Below the pieces are notes generated by a model. The model made no database searches. It was not told where the DNA came from and saw only the letters and a program-made list of their open reading frames with translations. A DNA stretch of 12,085 nucleotides. Origin: SAR324 cluster bacterium (GTDB lineage: Bacteria > SAR324 > NAC60-12). The stretch is taken from the NCBI GenBank assembly GCA_022448705.1, contig JAKUUF010000040.1, positions 1-12,085 of the forward strand, in the 5' to 3' direction. How positions within the stretch are numbered: the stretch's first letter is position 1; each line of letters begins with the position of its first letter. The translations under genes and the position numbers were made by a program. Below, one piece after another: positions 1 to 6,890 of the stretch.

Positions 1-77
1 CTACACAAACAATAGATGCACTGATGCGCCTTGATATTTCTGCAGGAGTTGACATCGCCATCAAGCAGGAAGGGTAA
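1..77 (+). CDS. rpsJ: 30S ribosomal protein S10, C-terminal fragment
   Basis: Only the last 24 codons are in the window; the gene enters from the left edge and stops at TAA 75-77. The visible peptide contains TIDALMRLDISAGVD, which matches the conserved S10 C-terminus (TVDALMRLDLAAGVDV in E. coli). It does not resemble the end of L3, which is the protein expected immediately upstream of L4. S10 is a small-subunit head protein and, as NusE, also a transcription antitermination factor. The stop lies 24 bases before the preferred rplD start, so no room exists for rplC between them. Identity rests on a short but highly characteristic segment. Confidence 0.88.
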   Translation, partial: TQTIDALMRLDISAGVDIAIKQEG

Positions 78-101
78 GTGCAGTTAAATAAAAGGGCATT
101 C

Positions 102-728
102 ATGGCAAAATTAAAAACCGTAAATCAGAAAAACAAAGCATCTGGGAATGTTGAAATTGATGATTCAATAACAGATACACCATATCACAAACATGTTGTA
201 TCAGAAGTTGTTCGACAATTTTTAGCTTCTAAACAGCAGGGGACACATTCCACTAAAAACAGGTCAGAAGTTGCATACAGTACCCGTAAACTTTATAGAC
301 AAAAAGGCACCGGCAGTGCCAGGGCAGGCAGTGCAAAATCGCCTATACGACGTCATGGCGGAACAATTTTTGGTCCGCAATTTCGCAGCCACTCCATCAG
401 ACTGAACAAAAAAACCAGGCTTCTTGCCTCAAAATCAGCATTTGCCGAAAAAATCAGGCAGGATGGCGTAATGGTGCTTGATAACCTGGAATTAAATGAT
501 AACAAAACAAAAAATCTGAAATCACTGCTCTCCACATTTGACCTGCCGTCTAAAGTTTTAATCGTAACAGATCAAATTTCTGACAATCTTCGGCTAGCTT
601 CCAGAAATCTGCATGACGTACATGTTCTGAGTCACCGCAGTTTAAATGTTTATGAAATCATGAGAAACAACAAAGTGATTTTCACTAAAAAAGCGCTTGA
701 GTCATTCGTGGAAAGATTCAGCAAATGA
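102..728 (+). CDS. rplD: 50S ribosomal protein L4
   Basis: L4 binds 23S rRNA domain I and lines the peptide exit tunnel. From ATG 102 the protein is 208 residues, close to the usual 200-210. The conserved extended tunnel loop is clear at residues about 62-90, with LYRQKGTGSARAG followed by KSPIRRHGG. The C-terminal half carries the globular-domain pattern with ASRNLHDV near residue 167. An in-frame GTG at 78 would add eight residues. ATG 102 is preferred because AGGG at 93-96 is well spaced and the protein start then aligns with other L4 proteins. Its stop overlaps rplW in ATGA. In gammaproteobacteria L4 represses its own operon, but the leader that would show this is outside the window. Confidence 0.96.
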   Translation: MAKLKTVNQKNKASGNVEIDDSITDTPYHKHVVSEVVRQFLASKQQGTHSTKNRSEVAYSTRKLYRQKGTGSARAGSAKSPIRRHGGTIFGPQFRSHSIRLNKKTRLLASKSAFAEKIRQDGVMVLDNLELNDNKTKNLKSLLSTFDLPSKVLIVTDQISDNLRLASRNLHDVHVLSHRSLNVYEIMRNNKVIFTKKALESFVERFSK

Positions 729-1012
729 TTATTTTTGATGTGCTCAAAGCACCCAAAATGACTGAAAAAACACTTTCCTTGAAAGAGGAAACAAATCAGT
801 ATGCATTTGAGGTTGATCCAAGAGCAAACAAAATACAGATCAAAGATTGTGTTGAAAAAACATTTAAGGTTTCTGTTCTCAATGTAAGGACCATGAATGT
901 CCGCGGCAAAAAAAAGCGTATGGGAAGATATCAGGGATATAAGTCGAGTTGGAAAAAAGCACTTGTAACCCTCAAAGAGGGGGATACCATTGAATATTTT
1001 GAAGGCGCGTAA
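725..1012 (+). CDS. rplW: 50S ribosomal protein L23
   Basis: L23 sits at the polypeptide exit on the large subunit and is the docking site for trigger factor, SRP and the SecYEG channel. The 95-residue product has normal length. The family pattern is visible: an N-terminal VLKAPKMTEKT segment, then YAFEVDPRANKIQIKDCVEKTF, then the basic RNA-binding extension GKKKRMGRYQGYKSSWKKA at residues about 61-79, ending in a strand with TLKEGDTIEYFEG. The ATG overlaps the rplD stop as ATGA, which suggests translational coupling. rplB follows after 17 bases. Confidence 0.97.
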   Translation: MIIFDVLKAPKMTEKTLSLKEETNQYAFEVDPRANKIQIKDCVEKTFKVSVLNVRTMNVRGKKKRMGRYQGYKSSWKKALVTLKEGDTIEYFEGA

Positions 1013-1029
1013 ACCAGAGAAGTAAAATT

Positions 1030-1848
1030 ATGGGAATTAAATTTCACAAACCTACTTCACCTGGCAGAAGGGGCATGAGTGGATTCGTTTTTGAGGAAAT
1101 CACAACTAACGTGCCTGAAAAAAGTCAGTTGGCACCTCTTAAGAAAAAAGGAGGGAGGAATAATAACGGCAGAATAACTGTCAGACACCGAGGCGGAGGA
1201 CATAAACGCCGTTACAGAATAATTGACTTTGTCCGTGACAAACATGATATTCCTGCAAAAGTTGCCACCATGGAATATGATCCTAATCGAAGTGCAAGAA
1301 TAAGTTTGCTGCATTATGCAGATGGTGAGAAGAGATACATCCTTTCTCCCAGCGGTATCAAAGTAGGTGATGTTATTTTTTCAGGAGAGAAGTCAGACAT
1401 TAAACCCGGGAATGCTCTGCCTTTAAACAAAATCCCAGTTGGAACTATGCTGCACTGCGTTGAGTTACGTCCGGGCAAAGGTGCACAATTAGGACGCAGC
1501 GCCGGAGCAGCAATTCAATTGATGGCAAAAGGTGATGGATATGCTCAGCTCAAACTTCGATCTGGTGAAATCAGAAAAGTAAGAGGTGAATGCATGGCAA
1601 CAGTTGGCACAGTAGGTAACCCCGAACATATGAATATAAAAATAGGGAAAGCAGGCAGGAATCGTTGGTTGGGACATAGACCTACTGTAAGAGGTGTAGT
1701 CATGAATCCGGTAGATCACCCCCATGGTGGCGGAGAGGGTAAAAGCTCCGGAGGCCGACATCCCGTAACGCCCTGGGGCATGCCTACAAAAGGCGCAAAG
1801 ACCAGAAAACGTAAAGATACTGATAAATACATTTTGAAAAGGAAATAA
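1030..1848 (+). CDS. rplB: 50S ribosomal protein L2
   Basis: L2 is the large-subunit protein nearest the peptidyl-transferase centre and helps join the subunits. At 272 residues it is full length. The N-terminal PTSPGRR, the RNA-binding core with ITVRHRGGGHKRRYRIIDF (residues about 49-67) and YDPNRSARI, and the C-terminal NPVDHPHGGGEG followed by GRHPVTPWG are all intact. His230 corresponds to the conserved His229 of E. coli L2. The start ATG is preceded by GAGAAG. The gene is separated from rpsS by only three bases. Nothing in its sequence is unusual. Confidence 0.98.
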   Translation: MGIKFHKPTSPGRRGMSGFVFEEITTNVPEKSQLAPLKKKGGRNNNGRITVRHRGGGHKRRYRIIDFVRDKHDIPAKVATMEYDPNRSARISLLHYADGEKRYILSPSGIKVGDVIFSGEKSDIKPGNALPLNKIPVGTMLHCVELRPGKGAQLGRSAGAAIQLMAKGDGYAQLKLRSGEIRKVRGECMATVGTVGNPEHMNIKIGKAGRNRWLGHRPTVRGVVMNPVDHPHGGGEGKSSGGRHPVTPWGMPTKGAKTRKRKDTDKYILKRK

Positions 1849-1851
1849 AAA

Positions 1852-2133
1852 GTGCCCAGATCCTTAAAGAAAGGTCCTTTTGTTGATGACCATTTGGAAA
1901 AAAAAATTACAGTCGCAAAACAGACTAATGACAGACGATTAATTAAAACATGGTCCCGCCGTTCAGTTATTCTTCCGGACTTTGTCGGTGTGAATATCGC
2001 AGTACATAACGGAAACAAATTTATCCCGGTGTTTATCACAGAAGAAATGGTCGGGTACAAATTAGGTGAATTTGCACCTACCAGAACATACAGGGGACAC
2101 GAAAGTAAGAGTGATAGAAGGACAACAAGATAA
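1852..2133 (+). CDS. rpsS: 30S ribosomal protein S19
   Basis: S19 is in the head of the small subunit, pairs with S13 and contacts tRNA at the A site. The 93-residue product has the full family pattern: MPRSLKKGPFVDDHL at the start, TWSRRSVILPDFVG in the middle, and EFAPTRTYRGH near the C-terminus. It starts with GTG. AAGGA at about 1839-1843, inside the end of rplB, is a reasonable ribosome binding site. The stop codon shares a base with the rplV start (TAATG), suggesting coupling. Confidence 0.97.
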   Translation: MPRSLKKGPFVDDHLEKKITVAKQTNDRRLIKTWSRRSVILPDFVGVNIAVHNGNKFIPVFITEEMVGYKLGEFAPTRTYRGHESKSDRRTTR

Positions 2134-2465
2134 TGAATTCTCAAGCAACAGCAAGAAATGTCAGAGTTACTCCCCGCAAAGCCCGGCTAGTTGCGGATTT
2201 GATCAGGGGACAGAATGTTGTGAGAGCAATGGCATTATTAAGTACTTTGCGAAACAGAGCAGCAGAGCCTGTTATGAAGGTTTTACAGTCTGCACTGGCT
2301 AATGCGGACCAGCTTCATCCGGATGCTGATGTTGACAATTTCAGGATAACAAAAGCATTTATAAATGAAGCTCGTACGCTCAAACGTTTCCGTGCAAGAG
2401 CTATGGGCCGCGCATCAGGAATTAAAAAACGCTCCAGCCATATAACGCTTGAGATAGGGGATTAA
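2133..2465 (+). CDS. rplV: 50S ribosomal protein L22
   Basis: L22 binds all six 23S rRNA domains, and its long beta hairpin reaches into the exit tunnel. The product is 110 residues, the normal size. The start has RNVRVTPRKARLVADLIRG. The tunnel hairpin lies at residues about 80-100 (RTLKRFRARAMGRASGIKK), followed by SSHITLEI. Changes in this hairpin are the classic sites of macrolide resistance; here it looks ordinary, without insertion or deletion. The ATG overlaps the rpsS stop. A 53-base spacer follows, the longest in this part of the cluster. Confidence 0.97.
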   Translation: MNSQATARNVRVTPRKARLVADLIRGQNVVRAMALLSTLRNRAAEPVMKVLQSALANADQLHPDADVDNFRITKAFINEARTLKRFRARAMGRASGIKKRSSHITLEIGD

Positions 2466-2481
2466 TTCAGATTAATTGACT

Positions 2482-2517
2482 TCTTCTATAAGGAGATTTA
2501 TGAAGCATAAGGTATAA
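2482..2517 (+). promoter_or_regulatory. Possible rpsC translation-control element: SD hairpin plus five-codon mini-ORF
   Basis: The spacer between rplV and rpsC holds a strong Shine-Dalgarno, AAGGAG at 2490-2495. It is optimally placed for an ATG at 2500 but not for rpsC, whose start is 24 bases downstream of it. That ATG opens a five-codon frame (M-K-H-K-V) ending at TAA 2515-2517, one base before the TTG start of S3. The bases 2482-2487 (TCTTCT) can pair with 2491-2496 (AGGAGA) around an ATA loop, with one G-U pair, covering the Shine-Dalgarno. Sequence and pairing are direct observations. That the mini-ORF is translated, feeds ribosomes to rpsC or serves regulation is inference. Confidence 0.35.
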
Positions 2518-2518
2518 A

Positions 2519-3172
2519 TTGGGTCAGAAAGTTAATCCAATAGGTTTGAGACTGGGTATCTCCAGAACATGGAACTCAAAGTGGTTTGCAGAAAAGGATT
2601 ATGCAGCCCAATTGAAACAGGATCTTGAAATACAAAAATATGTCAAATCCAGTTTGAAACACGCCGCAATTTCAAAAATAGAGGTAGAGCGCACTTCTAA
2701 AAAAACAAAAGTAAATATTTTCTCAGCCAGGCCTGGAATTATAATTGGTCGTAAAGGTGATGAAGTTGAACGGCTGAAAAATGAACTAAATAAGCGTAAC
2801 AACCACGAGGTTGTCGTAAATATTAAGGAGATCAAGCGACCCGAAATTGATGCTACTTTAATAGCAGAGAATATAGCCAGCCAGCTTGAGCGCAGAATTG
2901 CGTACCGTAGAGCGGTTAAGCGATCAATACAGGCTGCCATGCGGATGAATATCGCAGGCTGCAAAGTGATGGTCGGAGGACGCCTGAACGGAGCAGAAAT
3001 TGCCAGATCGGAATGGATACGCGAAGGGCAGGTTCGTCTGCATACATTAAGGGTTGATATCGACTATGGTGTTGCTGAAGCTAATACCACATTCGGAAAA
3101 ATTGGCGTCAAGGTTTGGGTCTACCGTGGGGAAGATTTTGGAAGATCCCGCGGAAGACGGGCCTCTAACTAA
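2519..3172 (+). CDS. rpsC: 30S ribosomal protein S3
   Basis: S3 is at the mRNA entry channel of the small subunit and contributes to mRNA unwinding. The 217-residue product starts GQKVNPIGLRLG after the initiator, exactly where the family starts, so the TTG at 2519 is the real start. An in-frame TGA at 2501-2503 rules out an ATG or GTG further upstream. The KH type 2 domain has its GxxG loop as GRKG at residues 77-80. The helicase-associated basic residues are present as R130, R131 and K134. The C-terminal domain has VMVGGRLNGAEIARSEW. A weak AAGG at 2509-2512 precedes the TTG, while the strong Shine-Dalgarno upstream serves a five-codon mini-ORF. Confidence 0.97.
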   Translation: MGQKVNPIGLRLGISRTWNSKWFAEKDYAAQLKQDLEIQKYVKSSLKHAAISKIEVERTSKKTKVNIFSARPGIIIGRKGDEVERLKNELNKRNNHEVVVNIKEIKRPEIDATLIAENIASQLERRIAYRRAVKRSIQAAMRMNIAGCKVMVGGRLNGAEIARSEWIREGQVRLHTLRVDIDYGVAEANTTFGKIGVKVWVYRGEDFGRSRGRRASN

Positions 3173-3184
3173 GAGAAAATTATT

Positions 3185-3601
3185 ATGTTAATGCCGCAAA
3201 AGACAAAGTTTCGCAAACAAATGCGTGGCAGGATGCAGGGTGATGCGCAAACCGGGAATGTACTAAGCTTTGGTTCTTTCGGTCTGCAGGCTACAGGTAG
3301 AGGATATGTGACAACACGTCAGATTGAGGCAGCTAGACGAGTGATTGCTAGAACATTAAAACGCGGAGGTAAAACATGGATTCGGGTATTCCCAGACAAG
3401 CCAATCACAAAGCGTCCTGCTGAGGTCAGGATGGGGAAAGGTAAAGGTGCAGTCGATACTTGGGTTGCATCAATTCATCCTGGACGTATTCTTTATGAAA
3501 TTGATGGAGTCCCAGAAGCAATTGCTTCGGAGGCTTTAAGATTAGCTGCATATAAATTGTCTGTTAAAACGAAAATAATAACAAGAACTGCAGTACTGTG
3601 A
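3185..3601 (+). CDS. rplP: 50S ribosomal protein L16
   Basis: L16 binds near the A site and the central protuberance and is one of the last proteins added to the 50S subunit. It has 138 residues, the usual length. Family marks are MLMPQKTKFRKQMRGR at the start, the ATGRGYVTTRQIEAARR segment at residues about 36-52, and VRMGKGKG at 81-88. Arg82 corresponds to the arginine that is hydroxylated in E. coli L16. The MLMP start supports ATG 3185 over the second ATG at 3191. It ends in a GTGA overlap with rpmC. Confidence 0.97.
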   Translation: MLMPQKTKFRKQMRGRMQGDAQTGNVLSFGSFGLQATGRGYVTTRQIEAARRVIARTLKRGGKTWIRVFPDKPITKRPAEVRMGKGKGAVDTWVASIHPGRILYEIDGVPEAIASEALRLAAYKLSVKTKIITRTAVL

Positions 3602-3822
3602 AAGCGTCTGAGTTACGAGCACTTCCAGTGAATGAACTGGAAGCGAAAAGGAATGACCTTAAAGAAGAATACCTGCGTTTACGCTGCGGACATGTATCAC
3701 GTCAACTGGCAGATGTAATTATGATCAAAAAAACCCGCAGAAATATTGCTCGCATCAACACTGTTTTAAACGAGAAACAAAAGCAACTTTCAGAAGCAAC
3801 AAAAACAGATGAGCAAGCTTAA
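3598..3822 (+). CDS. rpmC: 50S ribosomal protein L29
   Basis: L29 is a small two-helix protein at the rim of the exit tunnel, next to L23. The 74-residue product starts MKASELRAL and is largely helical and charged, with KKTRRNIARINTVLNEK in the second helix, as in the family. The usual LRFQxATGQL turn is replaced by LRCGHVSRQL, a mild divergence. The GTG start overlaps the L16 stop as GTGA. The end of the gene overlaps the start of rpsQ by 14 bases, a longer overlap than the other junctions, and the tail after about residue 62 looks like a short variable extension. Confidence 0.93.
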   Translation: MKASELRALPVNELEAKRNDLKEEYLRLRCGHVSRQLADVIMIKKTRRNIARINTVLNEKQKQLSEATKTDEQA

Positions 3823-4048
3823 ACTGCAAAGCGGAGTTGTGGTCAGCAACAACATGGACAAATCCATTGTTGTAAAGATTGAGAGAAAAATTAAACACCC
3901 GATCTATAAAAAAACAATAAAGCGCTCAAAAAAATACATTGCTCATGATGAGCAGAACGAATGCCAGATAGGAGACTTAGTTCAAATTGCCGAGTGCAGA
4001 CCATTGAGCAAGAGGAAGCGCTTCAGATTATATAAACGGTTACAATGA
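3809..4048 (+). CDS. rpsQ: 30S ribosomal protein S17
   Basis: S17 is an OB-fold protein that binds 16S rRNA early in small-subunit assembly. The 79-residue product has the family pattern: GVVVSNNMDKSIVVKIER at the start, then HPIYKKTIKRSKKYIAHDE, then GDLVQIAECRPLSKRKRFRL. The ATG lies inside the last codons of rpmC in another frame. Its stop overlaps the rplN start in ATGA. Both junctions fit translational coupling. Confidence 0.97.
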   Translation: MSKLKLQSGVVVSNNMDKSIVVKIERKIKHPIYKKTIKRSKKYIAHDEQNECQIGDLVQIAECRPLSKRKRFRLYKRLQ

Positions 4049-4413
4049 TCCAATCACAAAGTATCTTAGAAGTTGCAGACAACTCAGGCGCAAAAAGCCT
4101 GCTTTGTATAAAAGTACTTGGAGGGTCAAAAAGACGATATGCCAGAGTGGGAGATATTATTGTTGCATCAATAAAGGACTGTCTTCCAAACTCAAAAGTT
4201 AAATCCGGTGAAGTAATAAGAGCAGTTGTAGTTCGCACAAAAAAAGAATTCAGACGTCCGGACGGCAGTTATATTAGATTTGACGAGAATTCCGCTGTTG
4301 TAATTGACGCAAAGCGTGAGCCTATAGGAACAAGGATATTTGGACCTGTAGCTCGCGAATTACGTGCAGGAAAATTCATGCGCATCCTGTCTCTTGCTCC
4401 GGAAGTGTTGTAA
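4045..4413 (+). CDS. rplN: 50S ribosomal protein L14
   Basis: L14 sits at the subunit interface, touches 16S rRNA helix 14 and is the binding site of the silencing factor RsfS. It has 122 residues, the usual number. Conserved segments are MIQSQSILEVADNSGAK at the start, GDIIVASIKD, then VRTKKEFRRPDGSYIRFDENSAVV, and the ending IFGPVARELR followed by KIMSLAPEVL-like residues (here RILSLAPEVL). It starts the spc block in the standard order but is fused to rpsQ by an ATGA overlap, so no promoter separates the S10 and spc blocks here. Confidence 0.98.
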   Translation: MIQSQSILEVADNSGAKSLLCIKVLGGSKRRYARVGDIIVASIKDCLPNSKVKSGEVIRAVVVRTKKEFRRPDGSYIRFDENSAVVIDAKREPIGTRIFGPVARELRAGKFMRILSLAPEVL

Positions 4414-4425
4414 AAAAACTTGATT

Positions 4426-4767
4426 ATGAAAGTCAAACAGAGAAAAAAAAGACGCCCCACGATTCGTCGAGACGATACAGTGATAGTAATATCCGGAAAA
4501 GATAAGGGACGTACTGGAAGAGTGGTGAGCGTTGACTGGAAACGAGAACGTATGCTGGTTGAGGGAGTTAATATTGTCACACGTCACACAAAACCCAACC
4601 CTGCAAATCAGCAGGGCGGCCTGATTCAAACGGAATCTCCTGTCCACTATTCAAATGTTCAGCTCTATAATCCAACTTTAAAGCGAGGCGTGCGTGTGAA
4701 AATTCAAACGAGCGATGCAGGTGTAAAGAACAGAGTCTGCGCAAAATCTGGGGAGATATTAGGTTAA
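4426..4767 (+). CDS. rplX: 50S ribosomal protein L24
   Basis: L24 starts large-subunit assembly by binding the 5' domain of 23S rRNA and later lies at the tunnel exit. The KOW motif is clear at residues about 16-36 (DDTVIVISGKDKGRTGRVV), followed by VEGVNIVTRHTKP and the family segment GGLIQTESPVHYSNVQLY. From ATG 4426 the product is 113 residues. An in-frame TTG at 4420 would add two residues and is not favoured. Before the KOW motif is a basic stretch, KVKQRKKRRPTIRR, about ten residues longer than in E. coli. No good Shine-Dalgarno lies in the 12-base spacer, so expression may depend on ribosomes finishing rplN. Confidence 0.95.
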   Translation: MKVKQRKKRRPTIRRDDTVIVISGKDKGRTGRVVSVDWKRERMLVEGVNIVTRHTKPNPANQQGGLIQTESPVHYSNVQLYNPTLKRGVRVKIQTSDAGVKNRVCAKSGEILG

Positions 4768-5312
4768 TGTCTGAGAGTCACTTGCTACAAACATACCAGT
4801 CAAAGGTAGTTCCCCTATTGCAGGAGAAGTACAAATATAAAAACAAGCACCAAATACCTAGGATTAAAAAGGTTACTTTAAATATAGGTTTAGGAGAGGC
4901 CATCCAGAACCCAAAAGCCATTGAAACTGCCAGTAAGCAGCTCGCAGCAATATCAGGGCAGAAACCCGTCGTTACAAGGGCAAAACATTCAATTGCCGCA
5001 TTCAAGCTTCGTGAAGGTATGCCCATAGGCTGCATGGTTACACTGCGGAATAAACACATGTGGACCTTCCTCGATAAATTACTTCACATAGCAATGCCAA
5101 GAATTCGTGACTTCAGGGGCATTTCACCAAGGGCCTTTGATGGCTTAGGGAACTATAATATTGGCATTAAGGAACAACTGATATTTCCTGAAATTGAATT
5201 TGATGATGTGGATCATGTTCGCGGTTTGAATGTTTCAATTGTGACCAGTGCAAATAACGATGAAGAGAGTTTTACGATGATACAAAATCTGGGATTCCCT
5301 TTTAGAAAGTAA
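4767..5312 (+). CDS. rplE: 50S ribosomal protein L5
   Basis: L5 binds 5S rRNA in the central protuberance and forms a bridge to S13 in the small-subunit head. The 181-residue product is of normal length. Conserved segments include PRIKKVTLNIGLGEA, then GQKPVVTRAKHSIAAFKLREG, MPRIRDFRGI with the following SPRAFDGLGNYNIGIKEQ, and the ending FPFRK. The start overlaps the rplX stop as TAATG, with GGGAG at 4751-4755 as ribosome binding site. rpsN follows after five bases. Confidence 0.97.
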   Translation: MSESHLLQTYQSKVVPLLQEKYKYKNKHQIPRIKKVTLNIGLGEAIQNPKAIETASKQLAAISGQKPVVTRAKHSIAAFKLREGMPIGCMVTLRNKHMWTFLDKLLHIAMPRIRDFRGISPRAFDGLGNYNIGIKEQLIFPEIEFDDVDHVRGLNVSIVTSANNDEESFTMIQNLGFPFRK

Positions 5313-5317
5313 TTCAA

Positions 5318-5503
5318 ATGGCAAAAAAATCAATGATCGCCAAAAGCGAACGTACTCAAAAATTTAAAGTAAGGGAACACACCCGCTGCGCATATTGCGG
5401 ACGGCCAAGAGCATATTTAAGAAAATTCGGCATGTGCAGGATTTGCTTCAGAAAACATGCAAATGAAGGACTCCTGCCGGGAGTAACCAAGGCAAGTTGG
5501 TAA
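5318..5503 (+). CDS. rpsN: 30S ribosomal protein S14, zinc-binding short form
   Basis: S14 is in the head of the small subunit, beside S3, S10 and S19. The 61-residue product is the short zinc type (as S14 type Z in Bacillus), not the about 100-residue zinc-free type of E. coli. The four ligands are visible as two CxxC pairs: Cys24 and Cys27 (CAYC), Cys40 and Cys43 (CRIC). The C-terminal GLLPGVTKASW is the conserved ending. No second, zinc-free copy is seen here. Confidence 0.97.
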   Translation: MAKKSMIAKSERTQKFKVREHTRCAYCGRPRAYLRKFGMCRICFRKHANEGLLPGVTKASW

Positions 5504-5529
5504 TTTATATATAGATAGGAACATATTTT

Positions 5530-5925
5530 ATGTCAATGAGTGACCCAGTGGCGGACCTGTTAACCCGCATCCGCAACGCGAATATGCGTAAGAAAGAAAG
5601 TCTGGTGCTGTTGTCTTCTAAAATCAAACTTAACATAGTTAAGGTACTTAAAGAAGAAGGTTTTATTTCAAACTGGGAACTTGATGAAAAAGGGAAATTT
5701 CCTCAACTGACAATTTGGTTGAAGTATGTGGACAATTTTCCGGTTATCCGTGAAATTACCAGAGCCAGTAAACCGGGACTCCGTCTCTATAAAAAAGGTA
5801 AAGACTGTAAACCAATTTTAAACGGACAAGGCATATCTATCCTGTCCACCTCAAAGGGCATTATGAGTGATAGAAAATGCCGTGAAGAAAATATTGGCGG
5901 TGAAGTTCTGTGCACTGTGCTTTAA
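5530..5925 (+). CDS. rpsH: 30S ribosomal protein S8
   Basis: S8 binds the central domain of 16S rRNA and, in E. coli, represses the spc operon by binding a 16S-like mRNA fold near rplE. The 131-residue product has DPVADLLTRIRNA at the start and STSKGIMSDRKCREENIGGEVLC at the end, the conserved rRNA-binding C-terminal part (shown here in overview; key residues are the STSKG turn and the final GGEVLC). AGGA at 5517-5520 is a well-placed ribosome binding site. I could not recognise an S8-binding mimic around rplX-rplE by eye. Confidence 0.96.
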   Translation: MSMSDPVADLLTRIRNANMRKKESLVLLSSKIKLNIVKVLKEEGFISNWELDEKGKFPQLTIWLKYVDNFPVIREITRASKPGLRLYKKGKDCKPILNGQGISILSTSKGIMSDRKCREENIGGEVLCTVL

Positions 5926-5948
5926 CCGGAGTTAATAAATAAAACTAA

Positions 5949-6488
5949 ATGTCAAAAATAGGTAAAAGACCGATAAAGCTAGTGCAGGATGTAAAAGTTG
6001 CCTTTAACAACCGGGTCCTTGAAGTGAAGGGGCCTAAAGGAGAGCTTGAGCTCCAGACACATCCGGACGTAGATTTGGTTATTGATAATGAAACACTTTC
6101 AGTGATTCCCTCGAATGAAGGCAGCACAAAAACAGCCCTGATTGGGACAACCTGGAAACTTATTAATAATATGATACACGGAGTTTCTCAGGGATTTCAA
6201 AAGCAACTCAACCTGGTGGGCGTTGGTTTCAGAGCAACTCTCAACCAGAAAGAACTGGTTTTGAATTTAGGCTATTCCCATCCCATAAAATACTCACTTC
6301 CTGATGGAATTTCTGCTTCCGTAAATGCAAATACAAAAATTACTCTTGAAAGCTCAGACAAACAGCTCTTAGGACAGGTATCTGCAGAGATTCAAAAATT
6401 CAGGCCTCCTGAGCCATACAAAGGAAAAGGCGTTTTATTTGAGGGGCAGAAGCTAAAGCGCAAAGCAGGTAAGAGCGGTAAAATATAA
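5949..6488 (+). CDS. rplF: 50S ribosomal protein L6
   Basis: L6 lies at the base of the L7/L12 stalk, near the factor-binding site and the sarcin-ricin loop. The 179-residue product has the standard length and two repeated L6 domains. The start is MSKIGKRPI; the middle has GVSQGFQKQLNLVGVGFRA; the second domain has LNLGYSHPI and the signature FRPPEPYKGKGV at residues about 151-162. The usual KGIRY is KGVLF here, a minor change. The only plausible Shine-Dalgarno, GGAG at 5928-5931, is 17 bases from the ATG, longer than ideal. Confidence 0.97.
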   Translation: MSKIGKRPIKLVQDVKVAFNNRVLEVKGPKGELELQTHPDVDLVIDNETLSVIPSNEGSTKTALIGTTWKLINNMIHGVSQGFQKQLNLVGVGFRATLNQKELVLNLGYSHPIKYSLPDGISASVNANTKITLESSDKQLLGQVSAEIQKFRPPEPYKGKGVLFEGQKLKRKAGKSGKI

Positions 6489-6508
6489 TTCTTAGGCATC
6501 ATTACAAA

Positions 6509-6877
6509 ATGGATATTGCGGCAGCACGACTTAATGGAAGACAAGCAAGACACAGGAGAATTAGAAAAAAAATTTCAGGAACAAATTTGCGTCCGAGGCT
6601 TGCCGTCTTCAGATCTGCACGTCATATATACGTTCAGGCAATAGATGATGATCAGGGTAACACACTCGCTTGTTCATCAACCTTAGCAATTCAGAAGTCT
6701 CTTAAAAAAATTTACAGTGGAAACAAAGACGCAGCAAAAGCAGTTGGTGCTGAAATAGCGAAAAAACTTCTTGAAAAATCAATTTCTTCAGTGGTCTTCG
6801 ACCGCGGCGGATATGTTTTTCACGGGCGTGTTCAGGCTCTGGCTGAAGGAGCAAGGGAAGCCGGCTTAAAATTTTAA
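6509..6877 (+). CDS. rplR: 50S ribosomal protein L18
   Basis: L18 binds 5S rRNA and, with L5, docks it into the central protuberance. It has 122 residues. Family marks are the basic N-terminus (ARHRRIRKKISGTNLRPRL), then VFRSARHIYVQAIDDDQG, the helix with AAKAVGAEIAKKLLEK, and the ending FDRGGYVFHGRVQALAEGAR plus EAGLKF. Spacing on both sides is short (20 and 13 bases). Only a weak TAGG lies upstream. Confidence 0.97.
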   Translation: MDIAAARLNGRQARHRRIRKKISGTNLRPRLAVFRSARHIYVQAIDDDQGNTLACSSTLAIQKSLKKIYSGNKDAAKAVGAEIAKKLLEKSISSVVFDRGGYVFHGRVQALAEGAREAGLKF

Positions 6878-6890
6878 ACTCTGGTAGAAA

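Noticed and set aside
1..77. Reading the left-edge fragment as the end of rplC (L3), as gene order would predict
   Set aside because: The peptide ALMRLDISAGVD is the conserved S10 C-terminus and does not resemble the L3 ending.
78..104. GTG at 78 as the start of rplD
   Set aside because: The Shine-Dalgarno-like AGGAAGGG is very close to it, and the eight added residues are not family-like; ATG 102 has a good site. The GTG remains possible.
1716..2144. Minus-strand open frame of 142 codons with a hydrophobic start opposite rplB and rpsS
   Set aside because: It lies wholly opposite conserved ribosomal-protein genes; its hydrophobic look follows from complementing Lys/Arg-rich codons.
2066..2302. 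Plus-strand open frame of 78 codons across the rpsS-rplV junction
   Set aside because: It is an out-of-frame overlap of two certain genes and resembles no known family.
2500..2521. A programmed or sequencing frameshift joining the mini-ORF to S3
   Set aside because: S3 normally begins MGQKVNP, and the TTG occupies exactly the initiator position, so no extra N-terminal residues are needed.
4414..4425. TTG at 4420 as the start of rplX
   Set aside because: ATG follows two codons later and gives the normal family start; the TTG has no ribosome binding site.
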